DNA from: Pseudomonadota bacterium
GTDB taxonomy: Bacteria; Pseudomonadota; Alphaproteobacteria; Rhizobiales; Devosiaceae
Length of the DNA: 64,000 bases
Direction of reading: 5' to 3'
NCBI GenBank assembly: GCA_023388175.1
Contig: JAEWGT010000005.1
Location: 314,656-378,655, forward strand
Below the pieces are notes generated by a model that saw only the letters and a program-made list of their open reading frames with translations, searched no databases and had not been told where the DNA came from. Every line of letters starts with the position of its first letter. Positions within the stretch are counted from its first letter, which is position 1. A program made the position numbers and the translations under genes. Below, piece after piece: positions 16,822-26,620 of this stretch.

Positions 16822-17431
16822 TGTTCACTGTGCAAAACGCCTTTCTTTTATGCGAGCGCCCGCCTGAAGTCCTATGAACTTTTTTGCAGCAGGATAGGCA
16901 TTATTGCGCCCACCAATGACAAAAGTAGGAATTTTGCACAATATGCGCGCATAAAGCTCAATGATTAGGCATAAGACACCTGCCGCAGCGCGCGATTTCC
17001 TACTACTCCTATTCCAAAATCCTGCCTTTCCTATTATTTTTCGACAAAGTCCAACTTTGCCGCTTGCCGCTACTTTTGAATTATGCAAATGTGCGGGTCG
17101 TTAGGGCAGCACCTCTGTCCTATCTGATGCGTCGCCCCGCTCTCCGCGGCCAGCACGCACGCTGGTTCGGCTGGCCCGCTACAGGATAGCGGAAACGAAC
17201 AGGCGGGGCTAAAATACGAGCCCGAATATGAGCGGCCATTTGGATGCAGTGCCGCTCCCCAGTAAATGGACGTGAGTGCTCATTCGAGCCGTACACAACA
17301 CAGTACGACCCGAGACGAAGCCTGCGCCCTGAGGAAAAAGCATCCAGCGGGCCGGCCCCACCGGCAACAACAGGATGCGCACGCGACTTTAATAGCCCCG
17401 GCAAGGGCGCCGAACAGAACGAGGTTGAGCC
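16822..17431. other. Long gene-free region before gltB with an NtrC-like site
   Basis: About 600 bases hold no convincing gene. The first half is clearly richer in A+T than its surroundings. It contains TGCAC-N7-GCGCA (16935-16951), one base from the NtrC consensus TGCAC-N7-GTGCA. No good sigma-54 promoter was found; TGGATGCAGTGCCGC near 17238 keeps only the GG-N10-GC spacing. The second half may be a long 5' leader of gltB. Confidence 0.5.
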
Positions 17432-20400
17432 ATGGCACATGAACGAACCGGAATTTCCGCCGCGTCGAGCAAAGCCAATACCAAAACCTTGATTCTCGAC
17501 GGCAAGCGCGTTGACGGCCGCCCGGCGGCTCAGGGTCTCTATAACCCTGCCAACGAGCATGACGCCTGCGGCATTGGCATGATCGCCAATATCAAGAACC
17601 AGCCCAGCCACGAAGTGGTGCAGAAGGGCTTGGAAATCCTTGAGAATCTGGAACATCGCGGTGCCGTCGGTGCGGACCCGCTGATGGGCGATGGCGCCGG
17701 TATTCTGGTGCAGACCCCGCATGCCTTCTTCAAGAAGGTGCTGCCCAATCTGCCCGAAAAGCACCACTACGCCGTGGTCATGATCTTCTATCCGAACGTC
17801 GAAGGCCTGCGGGATCGCTGCGCCGAAGTCATGCGCCGGTGCCTCGTCGAAGAGGGCCTGGACCTGCTTGATGAACGGATTGTGCCGACCAACAACGGCA
17901 AGCTCAGCCGTGGCGTCATCGAGACCCAGCCCGCCATCGAACAGATGATCGTTGCGCGGCCAGAAGGGCTCACCCTTGACGAGTTCGAGCGCAAGCTCCT
18001 GATCGTGCGCAAGGTCATTTCCAACACGGTCTATAAGGAAGTGCCCGAAAGCGACGGCGACAACGGCTTTTATGTCGTGTCCATGTCGGCGCGCACGCTG
18101 GTCTATAAGGGCATGTTCCTGGCCGACCAGCTCGGCTCCTTCTATCTCGATCTTCACGACGAGGACTTCGAGAGCGCCATCGCGCTTGTCCACCAGCGTT
18201 TTTCGACCAACACCTTCCCAAGCTGGAAGCTGGCCCACCCCTACCGCATGACCACCCACAATGGTGAGATCAACACCATTCGCGGCAACGTCAACTGGAT
18301 GGCGGCCCGTCAGGCTTCGGTGCATTCCAAGTATTTTGCCGACGACATCTCCAAGATCTGGCCGATCTCCTATGAAGGCCAGTCGGACACGGCCTGTTTC
18401 GACAACGCGCTCGAATTCCTCGTGCGCGGCGGCTATCCGCTGCCCCACGCCGCCATGATGCTGGTGCCCGAGGCCTGGGCCGGCAATCCGCTCATGGATG
18501 AAAAGCGCCGCGCTTTCTATCAATACCACGCCGCTCTGATGGAGCCGTGGGACGGCCCCGCCGCCATGTCGCTCTCGGATGGCCGCTATGTCGTGGCCAC
18601 CCTCGACCGCAACGGCCTGCGCCCCGCGCGCTACCTGCTGACCAAGGAAGGCCATGTGGTTCTGGCGTCCGAATCCGGCGTACTCGACATTCCCGATGAG
18701 GACATCGTCGAGCGCTGGCGCCTCCAGCCCGGCCGCATGCTGCTCATCGATCTTGAGCAGGGTCGCATCATTTCGGACGACGAGATCAAGTCCACGCTGG
18801 CCACCGCCAATCCCTATGCCGATTGGCTCGCCCGCACCCAGATCGTGCTCGAAGATTTGCCGCCGGTCGCCACCAAGGCCCCGGAACCGACCGATGCGCT
18901 GCTCGATCGTCTGCAGGTCTTTGGCTATACGCAGGAAGACGTGAAGCTGCTGATGGCGCCCATGGCCACGACAGGCCAGGAAGCCGTGGGCTCGATGGGC
19001 ACCGATACGCCGATTTCGGCGCTCTCGAACAAGTCCAAGCTCCTCTACACCTATTTCAAGCAGAACTTCGCGCAGGTGACCAACCCGCCCATCGATCCGA
19101 TCCGCGAGGAATCGGTGATGAGCCTTGTCTCCTTCATTGGACCGCGCCCGAACCTGTTCGATCTCGAAGGCCTCTCGACGGTGAAGCGCCTCGAAGTGCG
19201 CCAGCCGATCCTGACCAATGAGGATCTCGAAAAGATCCGCGGCATTGGCGATATCGAGTCCAACCAGTTCAAGACCATCACGCTCGACATCACCTATCCG
19301 GTCGAAAACGGCGCGGCGGGGATGGAAGCGGCGATCGATGCCCTGTGTCAGGCTGCCGAAGAGGCGGTGCGTGGCGAATATAACATCATCATCCTGTCCG
19401 ACCGTCTGGTTTCCGCCGAACGGCTGGATATTCCGACGCTGCTCGCCCTCGCTGCCGTCCATCACCACCTGATCCGCAAGGGCCTCCGTACCTCGACGGG
19501 CCTTGTGGTCGAAACCGGCGAAGCCCGCGAAATTCACCACTTCGCCATGCTGGCCGGTTATGGCGCCGAAGCGATCAACCCCTATCTCGCCTTCGAGGCG
19601 CTGCAGGCTTTACACGCTGAAGGCAACTACCCCGAGGAAGTCTCGGCGGACGAAGTCGTCTATCGCTACATCAAGTCGGTCGGTAAGGGCCTCCTCAAGG
19701 TCATGTCCAAGATGGGCATTTCCACTTACCAGTCCTATTGCGGCGCGCAGATTTTCGACGCGGTCGGCCTCAACTCCGAATTCGTGAAGAAGTATTTCTT
19801 CGGCACCGCCACCTCTATCGAAGGCGTTGGCCTTGCCGAGGTCGCCGAAGAAACCGTGCTCCGTCACGCCGATGCCTTTGGCGACGACGCCGTGCTGCGC
19901 AAGTCGCTCGATGTCGGCGGCGAATATGCCTATCGTATTCGCGGCGAAAAGCATGCCTGGTCGCCCGATCTCGTGGCCGATCTCCAGCACGCCGTACGCA
20001 CCGCCGAAGAGGCGCCGGAAGTGGCGCAGACGCGCTATGACGCTTATGCCGAGCGCGCCAATACCGGCGCCGACGGCTATCTCGCCATCCGCCACCTGTT
20101 CGACATCCGCCCGCTCGGCCCATCGGTTGCGCTCGATGCCGTCGAGCCGGCCAATGAAATCGTCCGGCGCTTCGTCACCGGGGCGATGAGCTTCGGCTCG
20201 ATTTCGCGCGAAGCGCATACGACGCTGGCCATTGCCATGAACCGGATCGGCGGCAAGTCGAATACCGGCGAAGGCGGCGAAGAGCCCGACCGTTACAAGC
20301 CGCTGCCCGATGGATCGCGCAACCCGCTCCGGTCCGCCATCAAGCAGGTCGCCTCCGGTCGTTTCGGCGTCACCGGCGAATATCTGGTCAATTCCGACCA

Positions 20401-22159
20401 GATCCAGATCAAGGTCGCGCAGGGTGCAAAGCCCGGCGAAGGTGGCCAATTGCCCGGCCACAAGGTCGACTGGATCGTCGCCAAGACCCGCCATTCGACG
20501 CCCGGCGTGGGTCTGATTTCGCCCCCGCCGCACCATGACATCTATTCCATCGAAGATCTCGCCCAGCTCATTTACGATCTCAAGAACGTCAATGAGCAAG
20601 CCGACATCTCGGTCAAGCTCGTCTCCGAAGTGGGCGTCGGCACGGTTGCCGCCGGCGTCGCCAAGGCACGCGCCGACCATATCGTCGTCTCCGGCTTCGA
20701 CGGCGGCACGGGCGCTTCGCCCCTGACCTCGCTCAAGCATGCCGGCGGCCCATGGGAAATCGGCCTGGCCGAAACCCACCAGACGTTGGTACTGAACCGG
20801 TTGCGGTCCCGCGTCCGCCTGCAGGTCGATGGCGGTCTCAAGACCGGCCGCGACGTGCTGATCGGCGCGCTGCTCGGTGCCGACGAATTCGGCTTCTCGA
20901 CGGCGCCACTGATCGCTGCGGGCTGCATCATGATGCGCAAGTGCCATCTCAATACGTGCCCGGTTGGCGTCGCCACCCAGGACCCGGTCCTGCGCAAGCG
21001 CTTCAAGGGCACGCCCGAGCATGTCATCAACTTCTTCTTCTACGTCGCCGAAGAACTGCGCGGCCTGATGGCACAGCTCGGCGCAAAGAACCTCGACGAG
21101 CTGATCGGCCGCTCCGACCTGCTCGACCAGCGCCGCGCTGACAGCCACTGGAAGAGCCACGGCATCGACCTCACCAAGCTGTTCTACAAGCCCGAGCCGA
21201 TCGGCGGCGACACGCTCTACCATTCCGAGAGCCAGGACCATCACCTGGAAAACGTGCTCGACCGCAAGCTGATCGAACTGGCCCAGCCCGCGCTCGACAA
21301 CGGTACCCCGGTGCAGATCGAGCTGCCGATCCGCAGCCGCGACCGCTCGGCCGGCGCCATGCTGTCCGGCGCTCTGGCCAAGAAGTACGGCAATGAAGGG
21401 CTGCCCGAAGACACGATCTCGATCACCCTGCGCGGCACTGCCGGTCAGGCATTCGGCGCCTTCCTCGGCAAGGGCATTTCCATCGACATGATCGGCGATG
21501 CCAATGACTATGTCGGCAAGGGCCTTTCCGGTGGCCGCATCGTTGTCCGCCCTTCCGAAAAGGTGTCCTTCGACCCCAACAAGGCGATCATTGTCGGCAA
21601 TACCGTGCTTTATGGCGCGACCTCGGGCGAATGCTATTTCCGTGGTGTCGCCGGTGAACGCTTTGCCGTGCGCAATTCCGGCGCCATCGCCGTCGTCGAA
21701 GGCACGGGCGATCATGGCTGCGAATACATGACCGGCGGCCTCGTCGTCGTCATCGGTCCCACCGGCCGCAACTTCGCTGCCGGCATGTCGGGCGGCGTCG
21801 CCTATGTGCTGGACGAAGACGAAACCTTCCGCTCGCGCTGCAACCTCGCCATGGTCGATCTGGAGCCGGTTCAGGAAGAAGAAGACCTGATGCAGAAGCT
21901 CCATCACCATGGTGGCGACCTCGAATGGCATGGCCGCGTCGATATTTCCGGCGACATGACCAAGCATGACGACGAGCGCCTGCACCAGCTCATCTCCAAC
22001 CATCTGCACTATACCGGCTCGACCAAGGCCCGGCAGATTCTGGAGAACTGGGCCGAGATGCGCCCGAAATTCGTCAAGGTCATGCCTGTCGAATATCGCC
22101 GCGCCATCCTCGAAATGGAAAAGAAGCGCGCTTCGGGCGCTCACGTGGCGGCTGAGTGA
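17432..22159 (+). CDS. gltB: Glutamate synthase (NADPH) large subunit
   Basis: A 1575-residue iron-sulfur flavoprotein making two glutamates from glutamine and 2-oxoglutarate. The first 45 residues are a propeptide; cleavage exposes Cys46 (HDACGIGM), the glutaminase nucleophile. The order is class II amidotransferase, central domain, FMN-binding synthase domain and C-terminal GXGXG domain. The 3Fe-4S ligands are Cys1165, Cys1171 and Cys1176 (C-x5-C-x4-C). It is first in the gltB-gst-gltD operon, with stop and next start overlapping. Nitrogen control is suggested by an NtrC-like site about 490 bases upstream. Two very long antisense frames inside it are codon shadows. Confidence 0.97.
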   Translation: MAHERTGISAASSKANTKTLILDGKRVDGRPAAQGLYNPANEHDACGIGMIANIKNQPSHEVVQKGLEILENLEHRGAVGADPLMGDGAGILVQTPHAFFKKVLPNLPEKHHYAVVMIFYPNVEGLRDRCAEVMRRCLVEEGLDLLDERIVPTNNGKLSRGVIETQPAIEQMIVARPEGLTLDEFERKLLIVRKVISNTVYKEVPESDGDNGFYVVSMSARTLVYKGMFLADQLGSFYLDLHDEDFESAIALVHQRFSTNTFPSWKLAHPYRMTTHNGEINTIRGNVNWMAARQASVHSKYFADDISKIWPISYEGQSDTACFDNALEFLVRGGYPLPHAAMMLVPEAWAGNPLMDEKRRAFYQYHAALMEPWDGPAAMSLSDGRYVVATLDRNGLRPARYLLTKEGHVVLASESGVLDIPDEDIVERWRLQPGRMLLIDLEQGRIISDDEIKSTLATANPYADWLARTQIVLEDLPPVATKAPEPTDALLDRLQVFGYTQEDVKLLMAPMATTGQEAVGSMGTDTPISALSNKSKLLYTYFKQNFAQVTNPPIDPIREESVMSLVSFIGPRPNLFDLEGLSTVKRLEVRQPILTNEDLEKIRGIGDIESNQFKTITLDITYPVENGAAGMEAAIDALCQAAEEAVRGEYNIIILSDRLVSAERLDIPTLLALAAVHHHLIRKGLRTSTGLVVETGEAREIHHFAMLAGYGAEAINPYLAFEALQALHAEGNYPEEVSADEVVYRYIKSVGKGLLKVMSKMGISTYQSYCGAQIFDAVGLNSEFVKKYFFGTATSIEGVGLAEVAEETVLRHADAFGDDAVLRKSLDVGGEYAYRIRGEKHAWSPDLVADLQHAVRTAEEAPEVAQTRYDAYAERANTGADGYLAIRHLFDIRPLGPSVALDAVEPANEIVRRFVTGAMSFGSISREAHTTLAIAMNRIGGKSNTGEGGEEPDRYKPLPDGSRNPLRSAIKQVASGRFGVTGEYLVNSDQIQIKVAQGAKPGEGGQLPGHKVDWIVAKTRHSTPGVGLISPPPHHDIYSIEDLAQLIYDLKNVNEQADISVKLVSEVGVGTVAAGVAKARADHIVVSGFDGGTGASPLTSLKHAGGPWEIGLAETHQTLVLNRLRSRVRLQVDGGLKTGRDVLIGALLGADEFGFSTAPLIAAGCIMMRKCHLNTCPVGVATQDPVLRKRFKGTPEHVINFFFYVAEELRGLMAQLGAKNLDELIGRSDLLDQRRADSHWKSHGIDLTKLFYKPEPIGGDTLYHSESQDHHLENVLDRKLIELAQPALDNGTPVQIELPIRSRDRSAGAMLSGALAKKYGNEGLPEDTISITLRGTAGQAFGAFLGKGISIDMIGDANDYVGKGLSGGRIVVRPSEKVSFDPNKAIIVGNTVLYGATSGECYFRGVAGERFAVRNSGAIAVVEGTGDHGCEYMTGGLVVVIGPTGRNFAAGMSGGVAYVLDEDETFRSRCNLAMVDLEPVQEEEDLMQKLHHHGGDLEWHGRVDISGDMTKHDDERLHQLISNHLHYTGSTKARQILENWAEMRPKFVKVMPVEYRRAILEMEKKRASGAHVAAE

Positions 22160-22761
22160 TGATCCAGCTCTACGGCAATCTTGGGTCCGGCAACGTGCTC
22201 AAGGTCAAGTATATCGCCGACGCCACCGGCACGCCCTTCCAACTGCACGAAATCGCGTCCCGCTCCGGCGGGACGTCCACCCCCCAATTTCTGAAGCTCA
22301 ATCCGGCTGCGCAGATGCCGGTCATCGTGCTCGACGATGGCCGCCCCCTGGCCCAGTCCAATGCCATACTGCGCTATCTGGCCCACGGCTCCCGCTTCAT
22401 CCCCACCGACCGCTATGAGGCGGCCAAGGTTGATGAATGGCTGTTCTGGGAACAATATAGCCACGAGCCCACTGTGGCGGTCGCCCGTGCCCGTGTCGTT
22501 TACGACGGGCAGGCCGTGGCCGATCTCGATCCGGCTCTGGTCGAAAAGGCCAACAAGGCCCTCGACCTCATGGAAAAGGCGCTGACGGATCGAAAATGGC
22601 TGGTTGGCGAAACCATGACCATCGCCGACATTGCGCTCCTGCCCTATACGCGCCAGTCGGGCGAGGGCGGATTGGACCTCTCTGGGCGGCCCGCGCTTCT
22701 GCGCTGGATTGCTGCATGTGAGCAAAAACTTGGACTGCCGTCCTTCCAGACGGAAAATTAG
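22159..22761 (+). CDS. Glutathione S-transferase family protein
   Basis: A 200-residue cytosolic GST. An N-terminal thioredoxin-fold domain (residues 1-80) has the glutathione gamma-glutamyl site QSNAILRYLA, and an alpha-helical C-terminal domain follows with MTIADIALLPYTR. The substrate cannot be told. It sits between gltB and gltD: its ATG overlaps the gltB TGA by one base and gltD starts nine bases after its stop, so it is co-transcribed and probably translationally coupled to glutamate synthase. Whether it has a role in glutamate or glutathione supply is open. Confidence 0.9.
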   Translation: MIQLYGNLGSGNVLKVKYIADATGTPFQLHEIASRSGGTSTPQFLKLNPAAQMPVIVLDDGRPLAQSNAILRYLAHGSRFIPTDRYEAAKVDEWLFWEQYSHEPTVAVARARVVYDGQAVADLDPALVEKANKALDLMEKALTDRKWLVGETMTIADIALLPYTRQSGEGGLDLSGRPALLRWIAACEQKLGLPSFQTEN

Positions 22762-22770
22762 GAGGAAAGC

Positions 22771-24198
22771 ATGGGTAAGGTAACAGGCTTTCTCGAAATC
22801 GACCGCGAAGAACCCCGCTACGAACCGGCATCCGACCGCGTGCGCCATTGGGGTGAATTCACCATTCCGCTACGCGAGGCACAGGTCACCGATCAGGCCG
22901 CGCGCTGCATGGATTGCGGCATTCCCTTCTGCCATGGCGATACCGGCTGCCCGGTCCATAACCAGATTCCGGACTGGAACGATCTGGTCTTCAACAATGA
23001 TTGGGAAGAGGCGGCGCGCAACCTGCACTCGACCAATAATTTCCCTGAGTTTACCGGCCGCATCTGCCCGGCGCCCTGCGAGGAAGCCTGCACGCTCAAC
23101 CTCGAAGACGTGCCCGTGGCCATCAAGACGGTGGAACAGGCCATTGCCGACCGGGCAATCAAATCGGGCTGGATCAAGCCGCAGATCGCCTCTGAAAAGA
23201 CCGGCAAAAAGGTCGCCGTTGTCGGCTCCGGCCCGGCCGGTCTCGCCGCTGCCCAGCAACTGGCCCGCGCCGGCCACGATGTCCATGTCTATGAGCGCGA
23301 GCCCAAGGCGGGCGGCCTCATGCGCTATGGCATTCCCGACTTCAAGATGGAAAAGGACCATATCGACTTCCGCGTCTCCCAGATGGAAGCCGAAGGCGTC
23401 ACCTTCCATTACGGCGTCAATGTCGGCGTGACCACGCCGCTCTCCGATCTGCAGCGCGACCACGATGCGGTCCTGCTCGCAGGTGGCGCGGAAAAGCCGC
23501 GCGCCGTCGATGTTGAAGGCAAGGAATTTGCCGGCGTGCATTACGCCATGCCCTTCCTCGTCCAGCAGAACCGCCGCGTCGGTGGCGAGGATGTCAGCAA
23601 CGAGTTCCAGCTTTCTGCTGCCGGCAAGCATGTCGTGGTCGTGGGGGGTGGCGATACCGCGTCTGACTGCGTTGGCACCTCCTTCCGTCAGGGCGCCATC
23701 GCCGTGACCCAGCTCGACGTGCGCCCCATGCCGCCGGAACTGGAAAACAAGCTGACCAACTGGCCCAATTGGGCGGTCAAGATGCGCACGTCCTCCTCGC
23801 AGGCCGAAGGCGCCATCCGCGAATTTTCCGCCGGCACAATGAAGATCATCGGCAATGCCAAGGGTCATGTTACGGGCGTCGAATGCGCCCGCGTCGACCG
23901 CAGCCGCCAGCCGATCCCGGGCAGCGAATTCATCATCAAGGCCGATCTGGTGCTCTTCGCCATCGGCTTTGCCGGCCCGGTAAAGGACGGCATGCTGACC
24001 GAACTCGGCGCCGATCTCGACAAGCGCGGCAATCTCTTTGCCGACACGATGAGCTACAAGACTTCGGTGCCAAAGGTCTATGCCGCCGGCGACATGCGCC
24101 GTGGCCAGTCGCTCGTCGTCTGGGCCATCCGCGAAGGCCGCCAGGCCGCTCGCTCCATCGACTTCGATCTGATGGGCAGGACGGCTCTGCCGCGGTAA
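22771..24198 (+). CDS. gltD: Glutamate synthase (NADPH) small subunit
   Basis: A 475-residue FAD protein that passes electrons from NADPH to GltB. N-terminal cysteines 46, 49, 54, 60, 99, 103 and 107 provide the iron-sulfur ligands. The FAD-binding VGSGPAGLAAA lies at 151-161 and a second nucleotide site VVVGGGDTASDC comes later. A strong AGGAGG precedes the ATG. It is the last gene of the gltB-gst-gltD operon; a palindromic repeat directly follows the stop. Confidence 0.97.
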   Translation: MGKVTGFLEIDREEPRYEPASDRVRHWGEFTIPLREAQVTDQAARCMDCGIPFCHGDTGCPVHNQIPDWNDLVFNNDWEEAARNLHSTNNFPEFTGRICPAPCEEACTLNLEDVPVAIKTVEQAIADRAIKSGWIKPQIASEKTGKKVAVVGSGPAGLAAAQQLARAGHDVHVYEREPKAGGLMRYGIPDFKMEKDHIDFRVSQMEAEGVTFHYGVNVGVTTPLSDLQRDHDAVLLAGGAEKPRAVDVEGKEFAGVHYAMPFLVQQNRRVGGEDVSNEFQLSAAGKHVVVVGGGDTASDCVGTSFRQGAIAVTQLDVRPMPPELENKLTNWPNWAVKMRTSSSQAEGAIREFSAGTMKIIGNAKGHVTGVECARVDRSRQPIPGSEFIIKADLVLFAIGFAGPVKDGMLTELGADLDKRGNLFADTMSYKTSVPKVYAAGDMRRGQSLVVWAIREGRQAARSIDFDLMGRTALPR

Positions 24199-24309
24199 CC
24201 CCCACCGAACCTCCCCCTGCAGAAGGGGGAGGAGCTCAACGGGTTTGCCGCGACATCGAGGCGATCACCGGCCGTGCCCTCCCTCTATCAGGGGGAGGCT
24301 AGGTGGGGG
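24199..24309. repeat. Intergenic palindromic element between gltD and hpt
   Basis: A 111-base element with 21-base imperfect terminal inverted repeats: CCCCCACC-GAACCTCCCCCTG on the left, and the reverse complement CCCCCACC-TAGCCTCCCCCTG on the right. It is the size of rhizobial MITE-like intergenic repeats. It starts inside or next to the last gltD codons. Confidence 0.65.
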
Positions 24310-24344
24310 TATGGTCCTACAAACGCGATTCCACGGACGCTCCC

Positions 24345-24884
24345 ATGCCCCAAGCCCCCTATGTCGTCGACCAGCTGATTTCCGCCAAGGCCGTCGCCGC
24401 GCGCGTCGAGGCGCTGGCCGCCGAAATCACCGAGACCTTCAAGGACACCGAAAAGCTGGTCGTTGTCGGCCTTCTGCGCGGCTCCTTCATCTTCATCGCC
24501 GATCTGGTGCGCGAGATCGATCTGCCGCTCGAAGTGGATTTCCTCGAGGCCTCCTCCTATGGCGACGGCATGGAATCCTCCCGCGAGGTCCGGATTCTCA
24601 AGGACCTGCGTGGCGAAATCGCCGGACGCGACGTGCTGGTGGTGGAAGACATTATCGACACCGGCCATACGCTCAGCCACGTGCTCGAAATCCTGGCGAC
24701 GCGCCATCCCCGCCGCATGGAAGTCTGCGCCCTGCTCAACAAGCCGAGCCGCCGCGAGGCCGAAGTCCCGGCAAAATGGATCGGCTTCGACATCCCGGAT
24801 GAATTCGTCGTCGGCTACGGCATCGACTATGCCCAGCGCAACCGCAACCTGCCCCATATCGGCAAGGTCAGATTCGTCGAGTAG
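24345..24884 (+). CDS. hpt: Hypoxanthine phosphoribosyltransferase
   Basis: A 179-residue purine salvage enzyme that joins hypoxanthine (and probably guanine) to PRPP. The PRPP-binding loop is LVVEDIIDTGHTL, with VVGLLRGSFIF as the earlier flexible-loop region and KWIGFDIPDEFVVGYGIDY near the C terminus. The ATG at 24345 fits family length best, although the ribosome site is weak; a GTG at 24303 would add 14 residues from the repeat element. A palindromic repeat copy lies just downstream. Confidence 0.94.
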   Translation: MPQAPYVVDQLISAKAVAARVEALAAEITETFKDTEKLVVVGLLRGSFIFIADLVREIDLPLEVDFLEASSYGDGMESSREVRILKDLRGEIAGRDVLVVEDIIDTGHTLSHVLEILATRHPRRMEVCALLNKPSRREAEVPAKWIGFDIPDEFVVGYGIDYAQRNRNLPHIGKVRFVE

Positions 24885-24910
24885 GCACCGGCTCACGCCA
24901 CTGCCTCGCT

Positions 24911-24970
24911 TGACCGGGCAATCCATGCCTCCACGAGAATGGACCACCGGGACAAGCCCGGTGGTGACGA
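24911..24970. repeat. Intergenic palindromic repeat, copy B
   Basis: The right half is nearly intact: ATGGACCACCGGGACAAG then CCCGGTGGTGACGA. The left half is reduced to ACCGGGCAATCCATG. It lies between the convergent hpt and uxaA-family genes. Confidence 0.8.
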
Positions 24971-24997
24971 TCATTATGACATCGGGACCGCCAGCCC

Positions 24998-26551
24998 CTA
25001 CATCACCGCCCCGACCTGCCAGGGCACGAACTCATTGTCGCCGTAACCCAGCGCCTCGGACTTGGTCTCTTCCCCTGACGCCACGCGCAGCATCAGGTCG
25101 AATATTTCCTGCCCCTTGGCCTCGATGCTGACGCCCTCGACGATATCGCCGCAATTGATGTCCATGTCCTCGGTCATGCGGGCATACATGTCCGAATTGG
25201 TGGCGAGTTTGATCGAGGGCACCGGCTTGCAGCCATAGGCCGAGCCGCGACCGGTGGTGAAGGCGAGAATGTTCGCGCCGCCCGCCACCTGTCCGGTCGC
25301 CGAGACAGGATCGAAGCCCGGCGTGTCCATGAACACAAAGCCTTTCTCGGTGACTTTTTCGGCATATTCATAGACCGCCGTCAGCGGGCTCGTGCCGCCC
25401 TTGGCCGCCGCGCCCAGCGACTTTTCGAGAATGGTGGTCAGCCCGCCCAGCTTGTTGCCAGGCGAGGGATTGTTGTTCATCTCCCCGCCATTGCGTCCGG
25501 TATAATCTTCCCACCAGTGGATACGGGCGATCAGTTTCTCGCCGACTTCGCGCGATACGGCGCGGCGGGTGAGCAGGTGTTCGGCCCCATAGATTTCCGG
25601 GGTTTCCGACAGGATGGCCGTGCCGCCATTGCGCACCAGAATATCGGCGGCAACACCTAAAGCCGGATTGGCGGTAATGCCCGAATAGCCGTCCGAGCCG
25701 CCGCATTGCAGCGCCAGCGTCAGGTGGCTCGCGTCCACCGTTTCGCGCCGCGCCCGCGCGGCGACTGGCAGCATGTCCTTGATGCGCTCGACACCCCAGT
25801 CGATCATCTTCTGCGTGCCGCCGATCTCCTGGATGGTCATGGTCTGAAACGTGTCGGTTTCTTTCAGATTGTAGGCTTCCTTCATCTTCTCGATCTGGAA
25901 GCCCTCGCAGCCCAGTCCCACCAGCAGCGCCGCGCCCAGATTTGGGTTGGACGTGTAGCCCCACTGCGTGCGGCGGAAGATCTGGTAGCCCTCGCCCGAC
26001 AGATCCATGGCGCAACCGGTGCCATGCACGAAGGGAATGACGCCGTCGATTTCCGGATAGTCATCGAGAATGCCGGAGCGATTGATCGCTTCCGCCATGA
26101 ACTTGGCTACCGTGGCCGAGCAGTTCACCGAGGTCAGGATGCCGATATAATTGCGCGTCCCCACCGAGCCATTGGCCCGCCTGTATCCCTGAAACGTCGC
26201 CCGCTGCTCGATGGGCAGCATATCCAGCGGCACCGCGCCCTCGGCAAAGGCATAATCATGGCTCAGCGATCCATCCGGTCCGCCCATGCCGCAATTGTGC
26301 TCATGCACCCAGTCGCCCGGGACGATGGCCTCTCTGGCAAAGCCGATGATCTGTCCGAATTTGAGCACCGGTTCGCCCGCTGCGATGGGCCGGGTGGCGA
26401 ATTTATGCCCGCGCGGCACCCGGCGGACAATGGAAACACCCTGAGGCGTGTCGCTTCCCACATCGAGATTGGCCAGCGCCACCGCGATATTGTCGGCGCT
26501 GTTGAGGACAAGTGTCTTGTCCGTGCTGGGGCGGGTCATGGTGTCAGACAT
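24998..26551 (-). CDS. UxaA-family (altronate/galactarate dehydratase-like) sugar-acid dehydratase, possible L-fuconate dehydratase
   Basis: A 517-residue dehydratase with an N-terminal SAF domain (DNIAVALANLDVG ... PRGHKFA) and a large altronate/galactarate dehydratase domain carrying QCGGSDGYSGITANPALG, NNPSPGNKLGGLTT and TTGRGSAYGCKPVPSIKLATNS. Family members remove water from aldonic or aldaric acids to give 2-keto-3-deoxy acids. Neighbouring FucU and a diketo-acid hydrolase suggest L-fuconate as substrate; altronate is the main alternative. The ATG at 26551 follows a GGAACGATC stretch. It is divergent from gntR, and the shared operator lies 92 bases upstream. Confidence 0.85.
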   Translation of the reverse strand: MSDTMTRPSTDKTLVLNSADNIAVALANLDVGSDTPQGVSIVRRVPRGHKFATRPIAAGEPVLKFGQIIGFAREAIVPGDWVHEHNCGMGGPDGSLSHDYAFAEGAVPLDMLPIEQRATFQGYRRANGSVGTRNYIGILTSVNCSATVAKFMAEAINRSGILDDYPEIDGVIPFVHGTGCAMDLSGEGYQIFRRTQWGYTSNPNLGAALLVGLGCEGFQIEKMKEAYNLKETDTFQTMTIQEIGGTQKMIDWGVERIKDMLPVAARARRETVDASHLTLALQCGGSDGYSGITANPALGVAADILVRNGGTAILSETPEIYGAEHLLTRRAVSREVGEKLIARIHWWEDYTGRNGGEMNNNPSPGNKLGGLTTILEKSLGAAAKGGTSPLTAVYEYAEKVTEKGFVFMDTPGFDPVSATGQVAGGANILAFTTGRGSAYGCKPVPSIKLATNSDMYARMTEDMDINCGDIVEGVSIEAKGQEIFDLMLRVASGEETKSEALGYGDNEFVPWQVGAVM

Positions 26552-26620
26552 CGGATCGTTCCGGAACAGGGGGCTCAACTGGTGCTTTACGCCGGTCCGC
26601 ATCGCGGTCAGATTGGGCCA

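Noticed and set aside
16971..16990. A sigma-54 promoter (AGGCAT...TGCC) before gltB
   Set aside because: GG and GC are separated by 12 bases rather than 10, and the flanking bases do not match.
17120..22144. Two minus-strand open frames of 806 and 844 codons opposite gltB
   Set aside because: They mirror the codons of GltB, whose motifs are intact, and their translations show no domains. Long antisense frames are expected in GC-rich genes with few AT-rich codons.
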